From: Desulfonatronum thiosulfatophilum
Lineage (GTDB): Bacteria > Desulfobacterota > Desulfovibrionia > Desulfovibrionales > Desulfonatronaceae
Reading direction: 5' to 3'
DNA: 64,000 nucleotides
NCBI RefSeq assembly: GCF_900104215.1
Contig: NZ_FMXO01000015.1
Coordinates: 1 to 64,000, forward strand
In this document: one piece after another, positions 36,047-45,386 of the stretch
Position numbering within the stretch: position 1 is the first letter of the stretch
Layout of the letters: each line of letters opens with the position of its first letter
The notes under the pieces: generated by a model
The model's database searches: none
What the model was told of the DNA's origin: nothing
What the model saw: the letters and a program-made list of their open reading frames with translations, nothing else
Translations under genes and position numbers: made by a program

Positions 36047-37002
36047 TTTCCACCTCCCCGGGAATCAGCAAGGAAATTCAAATTAAATGTCCGCGGCGGT
36101 GGCGGCAGGATGCCCTTGGGCCGGAAGATCATCATCAGGATCATGGCTGCCCCGAAGAAGAGCATCCGTGCGCCGGCGAACTCCCGAAAGACTTCCGGCA
36201 GGCCGATGATCAGAAAGGCTCCGAGAATGACGCCCTTGATGTTGCCGGCTCCGCCCAGGATAACAATGGTGAACATGATCACGGATTCCCAGAACGTGAA
36301 GGACTGGGGTGAAACAATGGTCATCTTGGATGCGAAGATGGTCCCGGCCATGCCGGCCCAGAACGCTCCGAGGACAAAAGCTACCAGCTTGTAGTGGGCC
36401 GCGTTGATGCCGCTGCCTTCCGCCGCCACGTCGTCCTCGCGGATGTAGTTCAAGGCCCGTCCGAACCGGGAGTTTTCCAGACGCACAAAGAGCAGCACCG
36501 TGATCGCGGCAAAGGCAAGGATCAGGTAGTAGAAGTCATGGGGAGTGCGGATCACGTACCCGAACAGCACGGGACGGCTGATCCCGAAAATGCCGTTGGC
36601 TCCGCCGGTGACCCCGAAGACGTTGTTCACCAAGGCGATGCGCACGATTTCCACGATCCCGATGGTCACGATGAGCAGATAATCGCCGCGCAGATGAATG
36701 ATCGGCCTGGCCACGATCAGGGCGAAAATGCCGGCTGCCATGCCGGAAAGGGGCATCAGCCAGAGCACCGGAATCCCGAACTGGGTGTTCAGGATGGCCG
36801 TGGTGTAGGTGCCCACGGCGAAAAACGCGGCGTGCCCCATGTGAAACAACCCGGCGTAGCCGAGAATGATGTTCAGGCTGAGTGCCAACACCGCGTAGAG
36901 GCCGATGGAGTTGAGGACGTCCACCCAGTAGGAATCCAGCCAGTACGGAGCGACGAGCAATGCCGCAACGAAGAGGATGTTGATGATGGTTGCCGGCTTC
37001 AT
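36043..37002 (-). CDS. livM: Branched-chain amino-acid ABC transporter permease, LivM type (cluster 2)
   Basis: 319-residue integral membrane permease with LSLNIILGYAGLFHMGHAAFFAVGAY-like motif near residues 40-65 and the coupling loop GRALNYIREDDVAAEGSGI. Overlaps both neighbours by ATGA. It exports no domain outside the membrane; its C-terminus is PPRTFNLNF, basic and cytoplasmic. Confidence 0.94.
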   Translation of the reverse strand: MKPATIINILFVAALLVAPYWLDSYWVDVLNSIGLYAVLALSLNIILGYAGLFHMGHAAFFAVGTYTTAILNTQFGIPVLWLMPLSGMAAGIFALIVARPIIHLRGDYLLIVTIGIVEIVRIALVNNVFGVTGGANGIFGISRPVLFGYVIRTPHDFYYLILAFAAITVLLFVRLENSRFGRALNYIREDDVAAEGSGINAAHYKLVAFVLGAFWAGMAGTIFASKMTIVSPQSFTFWESVIMFTIVILGGAGNIKGVILGAFLIIGLPEVFREFAGARMLFFGAAMILMMIFRPKGILPPPPRTFNLNFLADSRGGGK

Positions 37003-37904
37003 ACTTTGTCCGCCACGCGTTCGCCCAGGATGCCCGTGGGGCGAAAGATCAGGATCAGGATCAGGACCATGAAGGAAATGGCGTCCTTCCAGGCCAGAGA
37101 GATATATGTAGCGCCCATGGCTTCAATCACTCCCAGAAGCAGACCGCCGAGCATGGCGCCGGGGATGTTGCCGATTCCGCCCAGGATCGCGGCTGTGAAC
37201 GCCTTCAGGCCATAGACCCAGCCCATGGTGAAGTTGATCTGACCGTAATAGAGACCGACCATCATTCCGGCCGCTCCGCCCAGGGCCGGGCCGATCAGAA
37301 AGACGTACATGATGACCCGGTTCACATCGATGCCCATCAGCTTGGCCGCGCCCTGATCAATGGCCGCGGCCCGGATGGCCGTACCGGTCTTGGTGCGCTG
37401 CACGAAAAAGTACAGCCCGGCCATCATCACGATGGACGCGGCAAAAAGAACGATCCGCATCACCGGGATATCCACGCCGAACATGGAAATCGACGTGGTG
37501 GGCAAGATGTCGTGGGGGTAGACGCGGAATCGGGCGCCGTAGATGAGCATCACCGCGTTCTGAAAAAATATGGACGCGCCCAGGGCCGAAACAACCGCGG
37601 AAAGCCTGGGCGAAGTGCGCAGGGGGCGGTAGGCGACCCGCTCCAGCAGTGCGCCGATAACGGCCACCAGGCCCATGACCATGATCACCAGAACCATGAT
37701 TCCGGCCATGGGGCCGAGGTGTTCGGTAAGTCCCATGGACAGAAGAAGGGTCAACCCCAGGTAGGCTCCAATGGTGAACAGGTCGCCGTGAGCGAAGTTG
37801 ATCAGCTTGAGAACACCGTAAACCATGGTGTAACCAAGGGCGATCAGGGCGTAGATGCCGCCCACGGCCAACCCGTTGGTCAATTGTTCCAGAAAAAGTT
37901 GCAT
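36999..37904 (-). CDS. livH: Branched-chain amino-acid ABC transporter permease, LivH type (cluster 2)
   Basis: 301-residue membrane permease: FLEQLTNGLAVGGIYALIALG and VLKLINFAHGDLFTIGAY at the N-terminus, coupling loop IRAAAIDQGAAKLMGIDV. The ATG at 37904 follows AAGGACA by 5 nt. A frame extending ten codons further upstream has no signal. About 240 nt separate it from the binding-protein gene. Confidence 0.93.
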   Translation of the reverse strand: MQLFLEQLTNGLAVGGIYALIALGYTMVYGVLKLINFAHGDLFTIGAYLGLTLLLSMGLTEHLGPMAGIMVLVIMVMGLVAVIGALLERVAYRPLRTSPRLSAVVSALGASIFFQNAVMLIYGARFRVYPHDILPTTSISMFGVDIPVMRIVLFAASIVMMAGLYFFVQRTKTGTAIRAAAIDQGAAKLMGIDVNRVIMYVFLIGPALGGAAGMMVGLYYGQINFTMGWVYGLKAFTAAILGGIGNIPGAMLGGLLLGVIEAMGATYISLAWKDAISFMVLILILIFRPTGILGERVADKV

Positions 37905-38094
37905 GTCATGTCCTTCGGATGGTTTGGAGAACACGGAGCCTGTGGAGATTTCGCCGGAGATGGACTTTCAGGTAAGGATTTTGAGTGGTTTGCCTCAAGG
38001 AGAGGCTTCTCGACATTCACATGATCAAGCAAAACAACGTCTCAAAAGCATTAGCTGAAGGGCTATCGCCTTTCGCTGATCCCCCGGAACCAGA

Positions 38095-38127
38095 CCCGGC
38101 GGGCCAAGTCAAGCATGGCCCGCCGGG
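38095..38127 (-). terminator. Strong GC hairpin between binding protein and livH (cluster 2)
   Basis: A perfect 11-bp stem CCCGGCGGGCC/GGCCCGCCGGG with an 11-nt loop lies 19 nt past the binding-protein stop. There is no U-run, so it probably protects or partly terminates the transcript, leaving more binding-protein mRNA than permease mRNA. Confidence 0.75.
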
Positions 38128-38145
38128 CAAACTGATTACTTCAAG

Positions 38146-39273
38146 TTATTGTTGAAGGATGAAGCGGCCTTCGCCGTCCACCTTGTACACGCGGTACAAT
38201 TCGCCCACACGGTCGCCCTTTTCGTCAAAGGCGATGGTTCCGGTCAAGCCTTGAAAATTATCCAGTTCCGTCTTCAGATACTCAGCGATCTTATCCGGAT
38301 CGGTGGATTCGGTGCCTTCTATGGCGGCAACAATGACTTTGAAAGCGTCACCGGCCAGCACGGCCCAGACGGAAGCCGGGTCGTCCTGATACCTGGCGCG
38401 ATAGGCGTTCATAAAGGAAGTGGCTTCCGGGGAGTCCAGATCCTGGGGCACGGGCGGGCTGAGGAACATGAAGCCTTCGGCTGCTTCCTTTCCGGCAATG
38501 CTCACCAGGTCGGGATTATTGGTTGCGTCGCCGCCGATGAAGGGAACATCCCAGCCCATGGCTTTTTTCTGACGCAGCAACAGTCCTGCTTCCGGAAAAT
38601 AGCCGGTGAACAGGACGACTTCAGGAGCACGAGCCCGCAGTTGCGACAGGATGGCGCTGTAGTCCCGCTCGCCGGGTGTCAGGGCATTGAAGAAGACGAT
38701 TTCAACGTTGCCTTCCTTGAGCAGCGCCTGGGCCTCGTCGGCCAATCCCTTGGCGTAGGTGGTGTTGTCATGCAGGATGGCTACTTTGGTGAACCCCATG
38801 TCCTTCAGGGTATTGGCCGCCACCAGACCCTGCTCGTCGTCGCGGGGGGAGGTGCGGAAGAAGTAGCGCATCCCTTTCTCGCTCAACCGAATGGCCGTGG
38901 AGCCTGTGGCCACCTGGACGATCTTATTTTCGTCGAAGATGTTCTGGCTGGCTTCGGTGATGGAGGAACCATAGGTTCCGATGACGGCCACGATGTTGCG
39001 GGTGGACAGACGCTGGGCCGCCAGTGCGGCTGTTCTCGGATCGCCGGCGTCATCTTCGGCGACGATGACCACCTTCTGGCCCAGGACTCCGCCGGCATTG
39101 TTCTGTTCCTCGGCGAGCAGGTCCACGATCTGCTTCATGGCCTGACCTTCACTGGCCCAGGAACCGGTCAAAGGGGCCATCAGGCCGATACGGATCTCGG
39201 CATGGGCCTGGCCCAGCAACAGGGGCAGCACCAGCAAGCTTGCCAACACGCTCAAAAACAAACGTTTTTTCAT
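38146..39273 (-). CDS. livK: ABC transporter substrate-binding protein, LivK type (cluster 2)
   Basis: Periplasmic binding protein of 375 residues: signal peptide MKKRLFLSVLASLLVLPLLLG with cleavage at AHA-EIR, mature start IRIGLMAPLTGSWASEGQAMKQIV, and AVIGTYGSSITEASQNIF. AGGAGG lies 7 nt before the ATG. First gene of the second LIV operon. It lacks the cysteines seen in the cluster 1 protein, so the two systems may bind different ligands. Confidence 0.92.
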   Translation of the reverse strand: MKKRLFLSVLASLLVLPLLLGQAHAEIRIGLMAPLTGSWASEGQAMKQIVDLLAEEQNNAGGVLGQKVVIVAEDDAGDPRTAALAAQRLSTRNIVAVIGTYGSSITEASQNIFDENKIVQVATGSTAIRLSEKGMRYFFRTSPRDDEQGLVAANTLKDMGFTKVAILHDNTTYAKGLADEAQALLKEGNVEIVFFNALTPGERDYSAILSQLRARAPEVVLFTGYFPEAGLLLRQKKAMGWDVPFIGGDATNNPDLVSIAGKEAAEGFMFLSPPVPQDLDSPEATSFMNAYRARYQDDPASVWAVLAGDAFKVIVAAIEGTESTDPDKIAEYLKTELDNFQGLTGTIAFDEKGDRVGELYRVYKVDGEGRFILQQ

Positions 39274-39719
39274 GCAATTGCCTCCTACGGAAGAAAAAGG
39301 TTGAACCATTTCACGCCGAAAAAAATGGTGAATGCCAGTTGCCAACACTGAGCTAATTGGGTCTCTTACGGCGAAAAACATGGAAAATCAACAACCTTGA
39401 ACAAATTGACTCGGTGCTGAGATATTGTTTAGATGTAATACTAACTCTTCGTCTTTCAAGCACAATTGTTACAGTATTTGTAAACCTGAGCACCTATTCA
39501 GACGCGTTGGAAGTGGAGGCCATGATTTGGCGAGGCGCTAAATCAGGCATACCGTTCGTGGTGAATGCCGCATGCCGAACTCCACTCTTGCCAACTCCGG
39601 ATCAATGACCATCATAGCTTCCATGAAACTGTAAGTTCACGTTGCCGGCGGTTCCTTTCCGCCCACCGCATCCATCAGCCGTCGCATTCCCCCCTTCAAA
39701 ACGAGACAAGGTACTCAAC
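39274..39719. other. 446-nt divergent intergenic region
   Basis: Between livK (left) and the first M16 protease gene (right). It is AT-rich around 39380-39480 and must hold both promoters, but I cannot name a clear -35/-10 pair. No gene was seen. Confidence 0.45.
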
Positions 39720-41108
39720 ATGCAACGATTGTTCACTCTTTTTGTCGTGTTCTTTTGGCTGGCGGTCTCGCCGCTCGTTGTTTCAGCGGAAGTAGTCGAG
39801 CACCGCCTGGACAACGGGTTGACCGTCCTGGTTCTTCCGGACCAGCGAGCCCCTGTCGTCACCAATCAGATCTGGTACGGCGTCGGCGCCATGCATGAGC
39901 ATAGCGGCATCACCGGCATTTCACACATGCTGGAGCATATGATGTTCCGCGGCAGCGAGAAGTACCCACCCGGTGAATTCACGCGGATCATTTCGGAAAT
40001 CGGCGGATCCCAGAACGCCTTTACCGGGCCGGACTTCACCGGCTACTATCAGGTTGTCGGGACACAGCACTGGGAGATGGTCATGTCCATGGAAGCCGAA
40101 CGGATGTTTGGCTTGAAGCTGACCGAGGAGGAGTTCCAGCCGGAGCGCAATGTCGTCATCGAGGAGCGCAGGCTGACCCGGGAAGACCGTCCCATCGCCC
40201 TTTTGAACGAACACTTCATGGCCACGGCCTTTTTCAACAGCCCTTACGGGCATACCGCCATCGGCTGGATGACGGACATCCAAGCCTATACACTGGAAGA
40301 CCTCCAGGCATGGTACGAAATGTGGTACGTGCCCAACAACGCCGTGGCCGTGGTGGTGGGCGACGTGGATCCGGAGGAGGTCATCGCCGCGGCCGAACGA
40401 TATTACGGCCCCATACCGGCCCGGCCGCTGCCGGAAATCAAGCCGCGCACGGAAGCCCCCCAGCGGGGCGAACGCCGAATCACCCTGCGAGTGCCGGCGG
40501 AAATGCCGTATTTGATCATGGGCTGGAAAACCCCGGTGCTCTTGACCCTGCGTGAACACGGCGAAGATTCCCTGGAATCCGCAAGGGATGCTTATGCCCT
40601 GATGGTCGCGGCGGGAGTGCTCAGTTCCGGCCATGCATCCCGCCTGGACCGTGAACTTGTCCGAGGCAGGGAACTGGCACGGGCCGCCAACGCGGGATAC
40701 AGCGCCTTCAGCCGTATGGACAGCCTCTTCACCCTCTCGGCCATGCCGTCCACGGGAACGGATCTCCAGACCCTGGAAGAGGCGCTCCTTGAACAGGCGG
40801 AGGTATTGCGCAGCGAACCCGTGACCGAGCAGGAGCTTCAACGGGTCAAAGCCCAGGTCATCGCCGCCATGGTCTATCGCCGTGATTCGCTCAACGCCCA
40901 GGCTTTCGAGCTGGGCATGCTCGAAACCATCGGCCTTGGCTGGCGGACCATTGAAGAATATGCCGAGGGCATCCGTGAAGTGACAGCGGAAGATGTTCTG
41001 CGCGTGGCCCAAAAGTATCTGATCCCGGACACGCGTACCGTGGCCGTTCTCGATCCGTTGCCACTGGATGCTCCCGTGAGAGAATCAACGGCGATCCAGG
41101 CACAATAG
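39720..41108 (+). CDS. M16 family zinc protease, catalytic subunit (periplasmic)
   Basis: 462 residues with a signal peptide (MQRLFTLFVVFFWLAVSPLVVSA). The inverted zinc motif HMLEH is at residues 69-73, followed by the distal Glu ligand in ERNVVIEERRL. NPLNSPYGHTAIGW-like region and a second, non-catalytic M16 domain follow. It cleaves peptides or small proteins in the periplasm. The start at MQRLF is chosen for the signal peptide; a 26-codon longer frame spoils it. It partners with the next gene, 355 nt downstream. Confidence 0.92.
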   Translation: MQRLFTLFVVFFWLAVSPLVVSAEVVEHRLDNGLTVLVLPDQRAPVVTNQIWYGVGAMHEHSGITGISHMLEHMMFRGSEKYPPGEFTRIISEIGGSQNAFTGPDFTGYYQVVGTQHWEMVMSMEAERMFGLKLTEEEFQPERNVVIEERRLTREDRPIALLNEHFMATAFFNSPYGHTAIGWMTDIQAYTLEDLQAWYEMWYVPNNAVAVVVGDVDPEEVIAAAERYYGPIPARPLPEIKPRTEAPQRGERRITLRVPAEMPYLIMGWKTPVLLTLREHGEDSLESARDAYALMVAAGVLSSGHASRLDRELVRGRELARAANAGYSAFSRMDSLFTLSAMPSTGTDLQTLEEALLEQAEVLRSEPVTEQELQRVKAQVIAAMVYRRDSLNAQAFELGMLETIGLGWRTIEEYAEGIREVTAEDVLRVAQKYLIPDTRTVAVLDPLPLDAPVRESTAIQAQ

Positions 41109-41140
41109 CTGCGAATGTTGCAGCTTAAAAAGTTCGGTCA

Positions 41141-41272
41141 CAGCTTGCGAGTTACTTTGCAACTGGATTCCCGCCTTCGCGGGAATGACTTCCATGAGAT
41201 AGCTTTCCAAGCACGTCATGCCCGCGAAGGCGGACATCCAGGCCATGCTTGTCACAAAATTTGAGCAGTTAC
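41141..41272. repeat. AACTACTCAGC-family element, partial (between M16 genes)
   Basis: Contains CCCGCCTTCGCGGGAATGACTT, then CATGCCCGCGAAGGCGGACATCCAGG, GCTTGTCACAAAATTTGAGCAGTTAC: the core hairpins and a shortened right end of the repeat family. It lies inside the M16 protease operon, within the 355-nt gap. Confidence 0.75.
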
Positions 41273-41463
41273 CTCCGAATATTAAATGCTCATAACATTT
41301 TAGATAATTTCTGATTCAACTTGCTTTCTTTGAGTCCATGTCGATTCTTTATCACCACGAATGGCACGCGAGCACAAAGGGACGAGACGTCAGCAACAAG
41401 CACCATCCGCGCTCGACCATTCCCAATCATTAAGAACAAAGGTTCATTCATCCGAGGTATCCC

Positions 41464-42873
41464 ATGTATCAACGTAATCCATCCACGCAAGCTGTTCCCG
41501 TTCCTTTGCCGCTCCGTGGGCACTTTCTGATTCTTTTCCTGTTTTTTTTTACGGCGGCCGGATTGTTCGCAGCGCCGGCAACGGCCGCGGAGTTCGAACA
41601 TTGGGAAACCGAAAAGGGCATGAACGTGCTCTTCGCACCGGCTCCGGCCTTGCCCATGCTGGATGTACGCCTGCTTTTCGATGCCGGCTCCTCCCGGGAC
41701 GGCGACCGTGGCGGTCTGGCCCGCATGACGAACCAGGCCCTGGCCTTCGGCACCGCGGAGTTGGACGCGGACGGCGTGGCGGAACGGTTTGAATCCGTTG
41801 GTGCCCAGTTCGGCGCCAGTGCGGCCCGGGACATGGCTGTTCTGCGCCTGCGAACACTGACCGAACCTGACTGGATGGAGACGGCTCTTTCCACATTCGT
41901 TTCCCTCCTGGCCGATCCGGCGTTTCCGGAGGACGATCTGGCCAGAGCCCGGCGACAGACGTTGCAGGCACTCCGGCAGGAACGCCAGGAGCCGGGAACC
42001 CTCGCTTCCCGGCGCTTTTATCAGCTGGCGTATGGCGACCATCCCTATGCCGCGCACCCGCTGGGGACCGAAAACAGCATCCCGAACCTGGACCGAGACG
42101 AACTGCTGCGTTTTTTCCAGGAACACTACACATCCCGCAATGGAGTGCTGACCATGACCGGAGATCTGGACCTGGATACAGCCCGGCAAATCAGCGAGCG
42201 CATCTGCGCGGCACTCCCCCAGGGAGAGTGGATGCCGGAGCTTCCACCGATAACGCCGCTCACGGCACCTGTTCTGGAGCACATACCTTTCGCTTCCGAA
42301 CAGGCCCATATCCACATGGGCACTCCGCTGTTGCGTCGTGATGATCCGGACCGGTTCCCGCTGAGCCTCGCCAATCACGTTCTGGGCGGCGGCGGATTCA
42401 CGTCCAGACTGTTTCGGGAAATTCGCAATGAGCGCGGGTTGGCATATTCCGTCTCCAGCAGCATTGTTCCCATGTCCGTTGAAGGGCCATTTGTGATCAG
42501 CATGCAGACCGGCATCGACCAGGCCCCGCTGTCCGTGGAAGTACTGCACAGCGAGCTGCGGCAGTTCATTGAGCACGGCGTCACGGAGGAAGAGTTGGCC
42601 GCATCCAAGGCGAACATCATCGGCCGGTTTCCCTTGAGCCTTGTCTCCAACAGCGAAATCGTCTCCACCCTGGCCATGATCGGATTTTATAATCTTCCCC
42701 TGGACTACCTGGAAACCTACACCGAGCATGTTTCCCAGGTCACGACGAAGGAATCACGGGATGCGCTCCAACGGCGCCTGCGGCCTGAAGCTATGGTCAC
42801 GGTGATTGTCGGCGGTCCGGAGGGACTCTTTGGACCGGACGGCCTCGCCGCGCGCAATCCATCGCCTGAATGA
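41464..42873 (+). CDS. M16 family protease-like protein lacking the zinc motif
   Basis: 469 residues with a signal peptide (hydrophobic FLILFLFFFTAAGLFAAPATAA). The fold matches M16, but the position of HxxEH reads LARMTNQAL, so zinc cannot bind. The second domain has the LGGGGFTSRLFREIRNERGLAYSV substrate-binding motif. Family pairs of this kind form a heterodimer in which this subunit supplies the Arg-Tyr substrate grip. GAGG lies 6 nt before the ATG. A hairpin terminator follows. Confidence 0.92.
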   Translation: MYQRNPSTQAVPVPLPLRGHFLILFLFFFTAAGLFAAPATAAEFEHWETEKGMNVLFAPAPALPMLDVRLLFDAGSSRDGDRGGLARMTNQALAFGTAELDADGVAERFESVGAQFGASAARDMAVLRLRTLTEPDWMETALSTFVSLLADPAFPEDDLARARRQTLQALRQERQEPGTLASRRFYQLAYGDHPYAAHPLGTENSIPNLDRDELLRFFQEHYTSRNGVLTMTGDLDLDTARQISERICAALPQGEWMPELPPITPLTAPVLEHIPFASEQAHIHMGTPLLRRDDPDRFPLSLANHVLGGGGFTSRLFREIRNERGLAYSVSSSIVPMSVEGPFVISMQTGIDQAPLSVEVLHSELRQFIEHGVTEEELAASKANIIGRFPLSLVSNSEIVSTLAMIGFYNLPLDYLETYTEHVSQVTTKESRDALQRRLRPEAMVTVIVGGPEGLFGPDGLAARNPSPE

Positions 42874-42996
42874 TCATTTGATGCCGATCGTATTCTCCAA
42901 TAGCCCTCTCCACCGTAACTGACCCGCCCAACGAGAAAAGATGAGCTTTGAACCCTCTTTCAAATTACTGGAGGGATGAGGTTCCAGAGGCAGACG

Positions 42997-43037
42997 CAAC
43001 AACCGCCGGAGACACATATCCGGCGGTTGTTGTTTTT
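42997..43037 (+). terminator. Rho-independent terminator after the M16 pair
   Basis: A 14-bp perfect stem CAACAACCGCCGGA with its complement around an 8-nt loop, followed by TTTTT. Confidence 0.92.
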
Positions 43038-43316
43038 GACGCCCGTTGCCGTCAAGTCCTGCCGATATCGCAAGCGATCCAGCATGGCGGTTTATTATCC
43101 TTGTCAAATGGACAGCTTGATTAATCCATATGGTTCGGCTGAATCCATTTCTTGACGGGTCATGGGTTCTTATTTAAATCGATCCGGAAAGTTGCCATCT
43201 TGCATGCCCATCATTGAATTCGGATCAGGGGATCTTGTTCCCGTTGATTCCACGAATTCACCGCGATTTGTTCCACTCTTCGTTCATAAATATCAAAACC
43301 CACCATTGGATAAAGA
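43038..43316. other. Leader region of the ion-channel gene
   Basis: AT-rich 279 nt. A TTGACG at 43152-43157 with TAAATC 17 nt later is a weak promoter candidate. No gene was seen. Confidence 0.3.
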
Positions 43317-44135
43317 ATGCCCTTCAAATCCCCTGCCGCCGTCACCCGTGACCGCATCCAGGACGTCGTCCAGAGCAGTCGATTCCAAAATGCCATCATT
43401 TTTGTCATTATCGTCAACGGCATCGTACTTGGGCTGGAAACTTCGGCCCGGGCCATGGAAGTGGCCGGTCCCTTTCTCCTGATGATTGATCGGATCTGTC
43501 TGAGCATTTTCATTGGTGAAATCGGTTTGAAGTTCTACGCCCTGCGCGGACGTTTCTTCAAGGAAGGCTGGAACATTTTCGATTTTCTCGTGGTGGCCAT
43601 TTCACTGATCCCCAGTCATGGCGGGTTTGCGGTACTGCGATCGCTGCGGGTGCTCCGGGTCTTGCGGATGATCTCCGCCTTGCCCAGCATGCGCCGGGTC
43701 ATCGCCGCCATGCTCCATGCCCTGCCCGGCGTCAGCTCCGTCGCCGGCATTGTGGCCATCATCTTCTATGTGGGAGCGGTTATTACCACGAAGCTGTTCG
43801 GGGCAGCCTTTCCGGAATGGTTCGGATCGATCGGGGCTTCTTTCTACACCCTGTTCCAGATAATGACCCTGGAAAGCTGGTCTATGGGAATTGTCCGCCC
43901 GGTACTGGAAGTTTTTCCGCTGGCATGGATGTTCTTCGTGCCCTTCATCATTGTCACCACGTACACGGTCATCAATCTGGTGGTGGGCATCATTGTCGGA
44001 GCGATGGAGGAAAAGGCCATCGAGGAAGGAATACGGGAAGATCCTGCCAAGACCTGGCAGAGGCTGGAGGCTCGCCTGAACGGTCTGGACAGCAAGCTGG
44101 ACAGACTATTGAAGGAGAAATCCGAAAAATCGTAA
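43317..44135 (+). CDS. Voltage-gated sodium channel, NavAb/NaChBac type
   Basis: 272 residues, six transmembrane segments. S4 carries arginines every third position (LRSLRVLRVLRM, residues 107-118). The pore filter TLESWSM (residues 184-190) is identical to that reported for NavAb and makes the channel Na+-selective as a tetramer. The C-terminal tail (EKAIEEGIREDPAKTWQRLEAR) is the typical neck and coiled coil. In alkaliphiles such channels support Na+ re-entry for pH balance. Monocistronic, convergent with mreB. Confidence 0.93.
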   Translation: MPFKSPAAVTRDRIQDVVQSSRFQNAIIFVIIVNGIVLGLETSARAMEVAGPFLLMIDRICLSIFIGEIGLKFYALRGRFFKEGWNIFDFLVVAISLIPSHGGFAVLRSLRVLRVLRMISALPSMRRVIAAMLHALPGVSSVAGIVAIIFYVGAVITTKLFGAAFPEWFGSIGASFYTLFQIMTLESWSMGIVRPVLEVFPLAWMFFVPFIIVTTYTVINLVVGIIVGAMEEKAIEEGIREDPAKTWQRLEARLNGLDSKLDRLLKEKSEKS

Positions 44136-44226
44136 CTGCTCAAAACTCCGGGCAGCCCTTTTCATGGAAGGGTCAGGCATCTTGCCTGCCTAAGAACTGC
44201 CCTGTGTCGTGATGTGTGAAGAAGAG

Positions 44227-45252
44227 TTAGTTGATGAAAACGGATGTATATTTTTTCTGGTTTTCCAGAACCTTGCCCACGCCTCGCACCACCGTGGTCA
44301 GGGGGTCGTCGTCCTTGATGACCTGGAGATGCGCACTATGGGAAATGAGCTGATCCAGCCCCTTGAGCAACGCCCCTCCTCCCGCCAAGTATAATCCATT
44401 ATTGGCAATGTCGGCCACCAATTCCGGCGGGGTTTTTTCCAAAGCACGACGAATCGCCAGCACGATGGCATTGACCGGTTCCTGAATCGCCTCCCGAATC
44501 TCCTCGTCGTGCAGGGTCAATGTGCGCGGGTTGCCGTCCACCATGTTTTTCCCGCCGACTTCAATGGACAGAGGCTTCTCCTGCCGGAAGGCCGATCCGA
44601 TGATGATCTTGGTCTTCTCAGCCATGTTTTCCCCGATCAGCATCTGGTATTTATCCTGAACATAGCGCTGGATGGCTTCATTCATCTCATCGCCGGCTAT
44701 TCGCACCGATTCGGAATAGGCCACCGAAGAAAGCGAGATGACGGCCACTTCCGTTGTTCCGCCGCCGATATCCACGACCATGTTCCCGATGGGCTCGTCA
44801 ATGGGCAAACCGGCGCCGATGGCCGCGGCTACCGGTTCCTCGATCAATTTGACTTGTCGGGCGCCGGCCTGGGTTCCGGACTCGATGACTGCCCGCTTCT
44901 CAACCTGGGTGATCCCCGCGGGAACGCCGATGATGATCATCGGCTTGACCAGGCGCATTCCCCGGATCACCTTGCGCACAAAATAGGCGATCATCTCCTT
45001 GGTCACTTCAAAATCGGCAATGACCCCGTCCTTCAGAGGCCGAATCGCCCGGATGCTTTTCGGGGTTCTGCCCAGAAATTCCTTGGCCTCCTTGCCCACA
45101 GCCAGAACGTTTCCACTCCGGTTGTCCAAAGCCACCACGGAGGGTTCGTTGAGGACGATACCGTCTTTCGGCGTATACACCAGCGTGTTGGCCGTTCCCA
45201 GATCCATGGCCAGGTCGGTGTTCATGAAGGAGAAGAAACGCTTGAAAAACAT
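44227..45252 (-). CDS. mreB: Rod shape-determining protein MreB
   Basis: Actin-like ATPase that organises lateral cell-wall synthesis. 341 residues: phosphate-1 loop MDLGTANTLVY, phosphate-2 VVDIGGGTTEVAV, adenosine motif NGLYLAGGGALLKGLD, and the interface IRGMRLVKPMIIIGVPAGIT. The N-terminal MFFKRFFSF is the membrane-binding amphipathic helix. Start at 45252 with GGTGG upstream. mreC/D are not in view; the neighbour upstream is a GAF protein. Confidence 0.96.
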   Translation of the reverse strand: MFFKRFFSFMNTDLAMDLGTANTLVYTPKDGIVLNEPSVVALDNRSGNVLAVGKEAKEFLGRTPKSIRAIRPLKDGVIADFEVTKEMIAYFVRKVIRGMRLVKPMIIIGVPAGITQVEKRAVIESGTQAGARQVKLIEEPVAAAIGAGLPIDEPIGNMVVDIGGGTTEVAVISLSSVAYSESVRIAGDEMNEAIQRYVQDKYQMLIGENMAEKTKIIIGSAFRQEKPLSIEVGGKNMVDGNPRTLTLHDEEIREAIQEPVNAIVLAIRRALEKTPPELVADIANNGLYLAGGGALLKGLDQLISHSAHLQVIKDDDPLTTVVRGVGKVLENQKKYTSVFIN

Positions 45253-45386
45253 GCCGTGTCCACCTTGCAAAGATGTTTTAGGAACAAAAGGATGAGTCTG
45301 TGACGCCTGACGGCATTTTCTGACCCAAGTACGTATCCGCTGTCAACGGAAATTTGAGATAAGACGATCTATCCGGACATTCAGGG

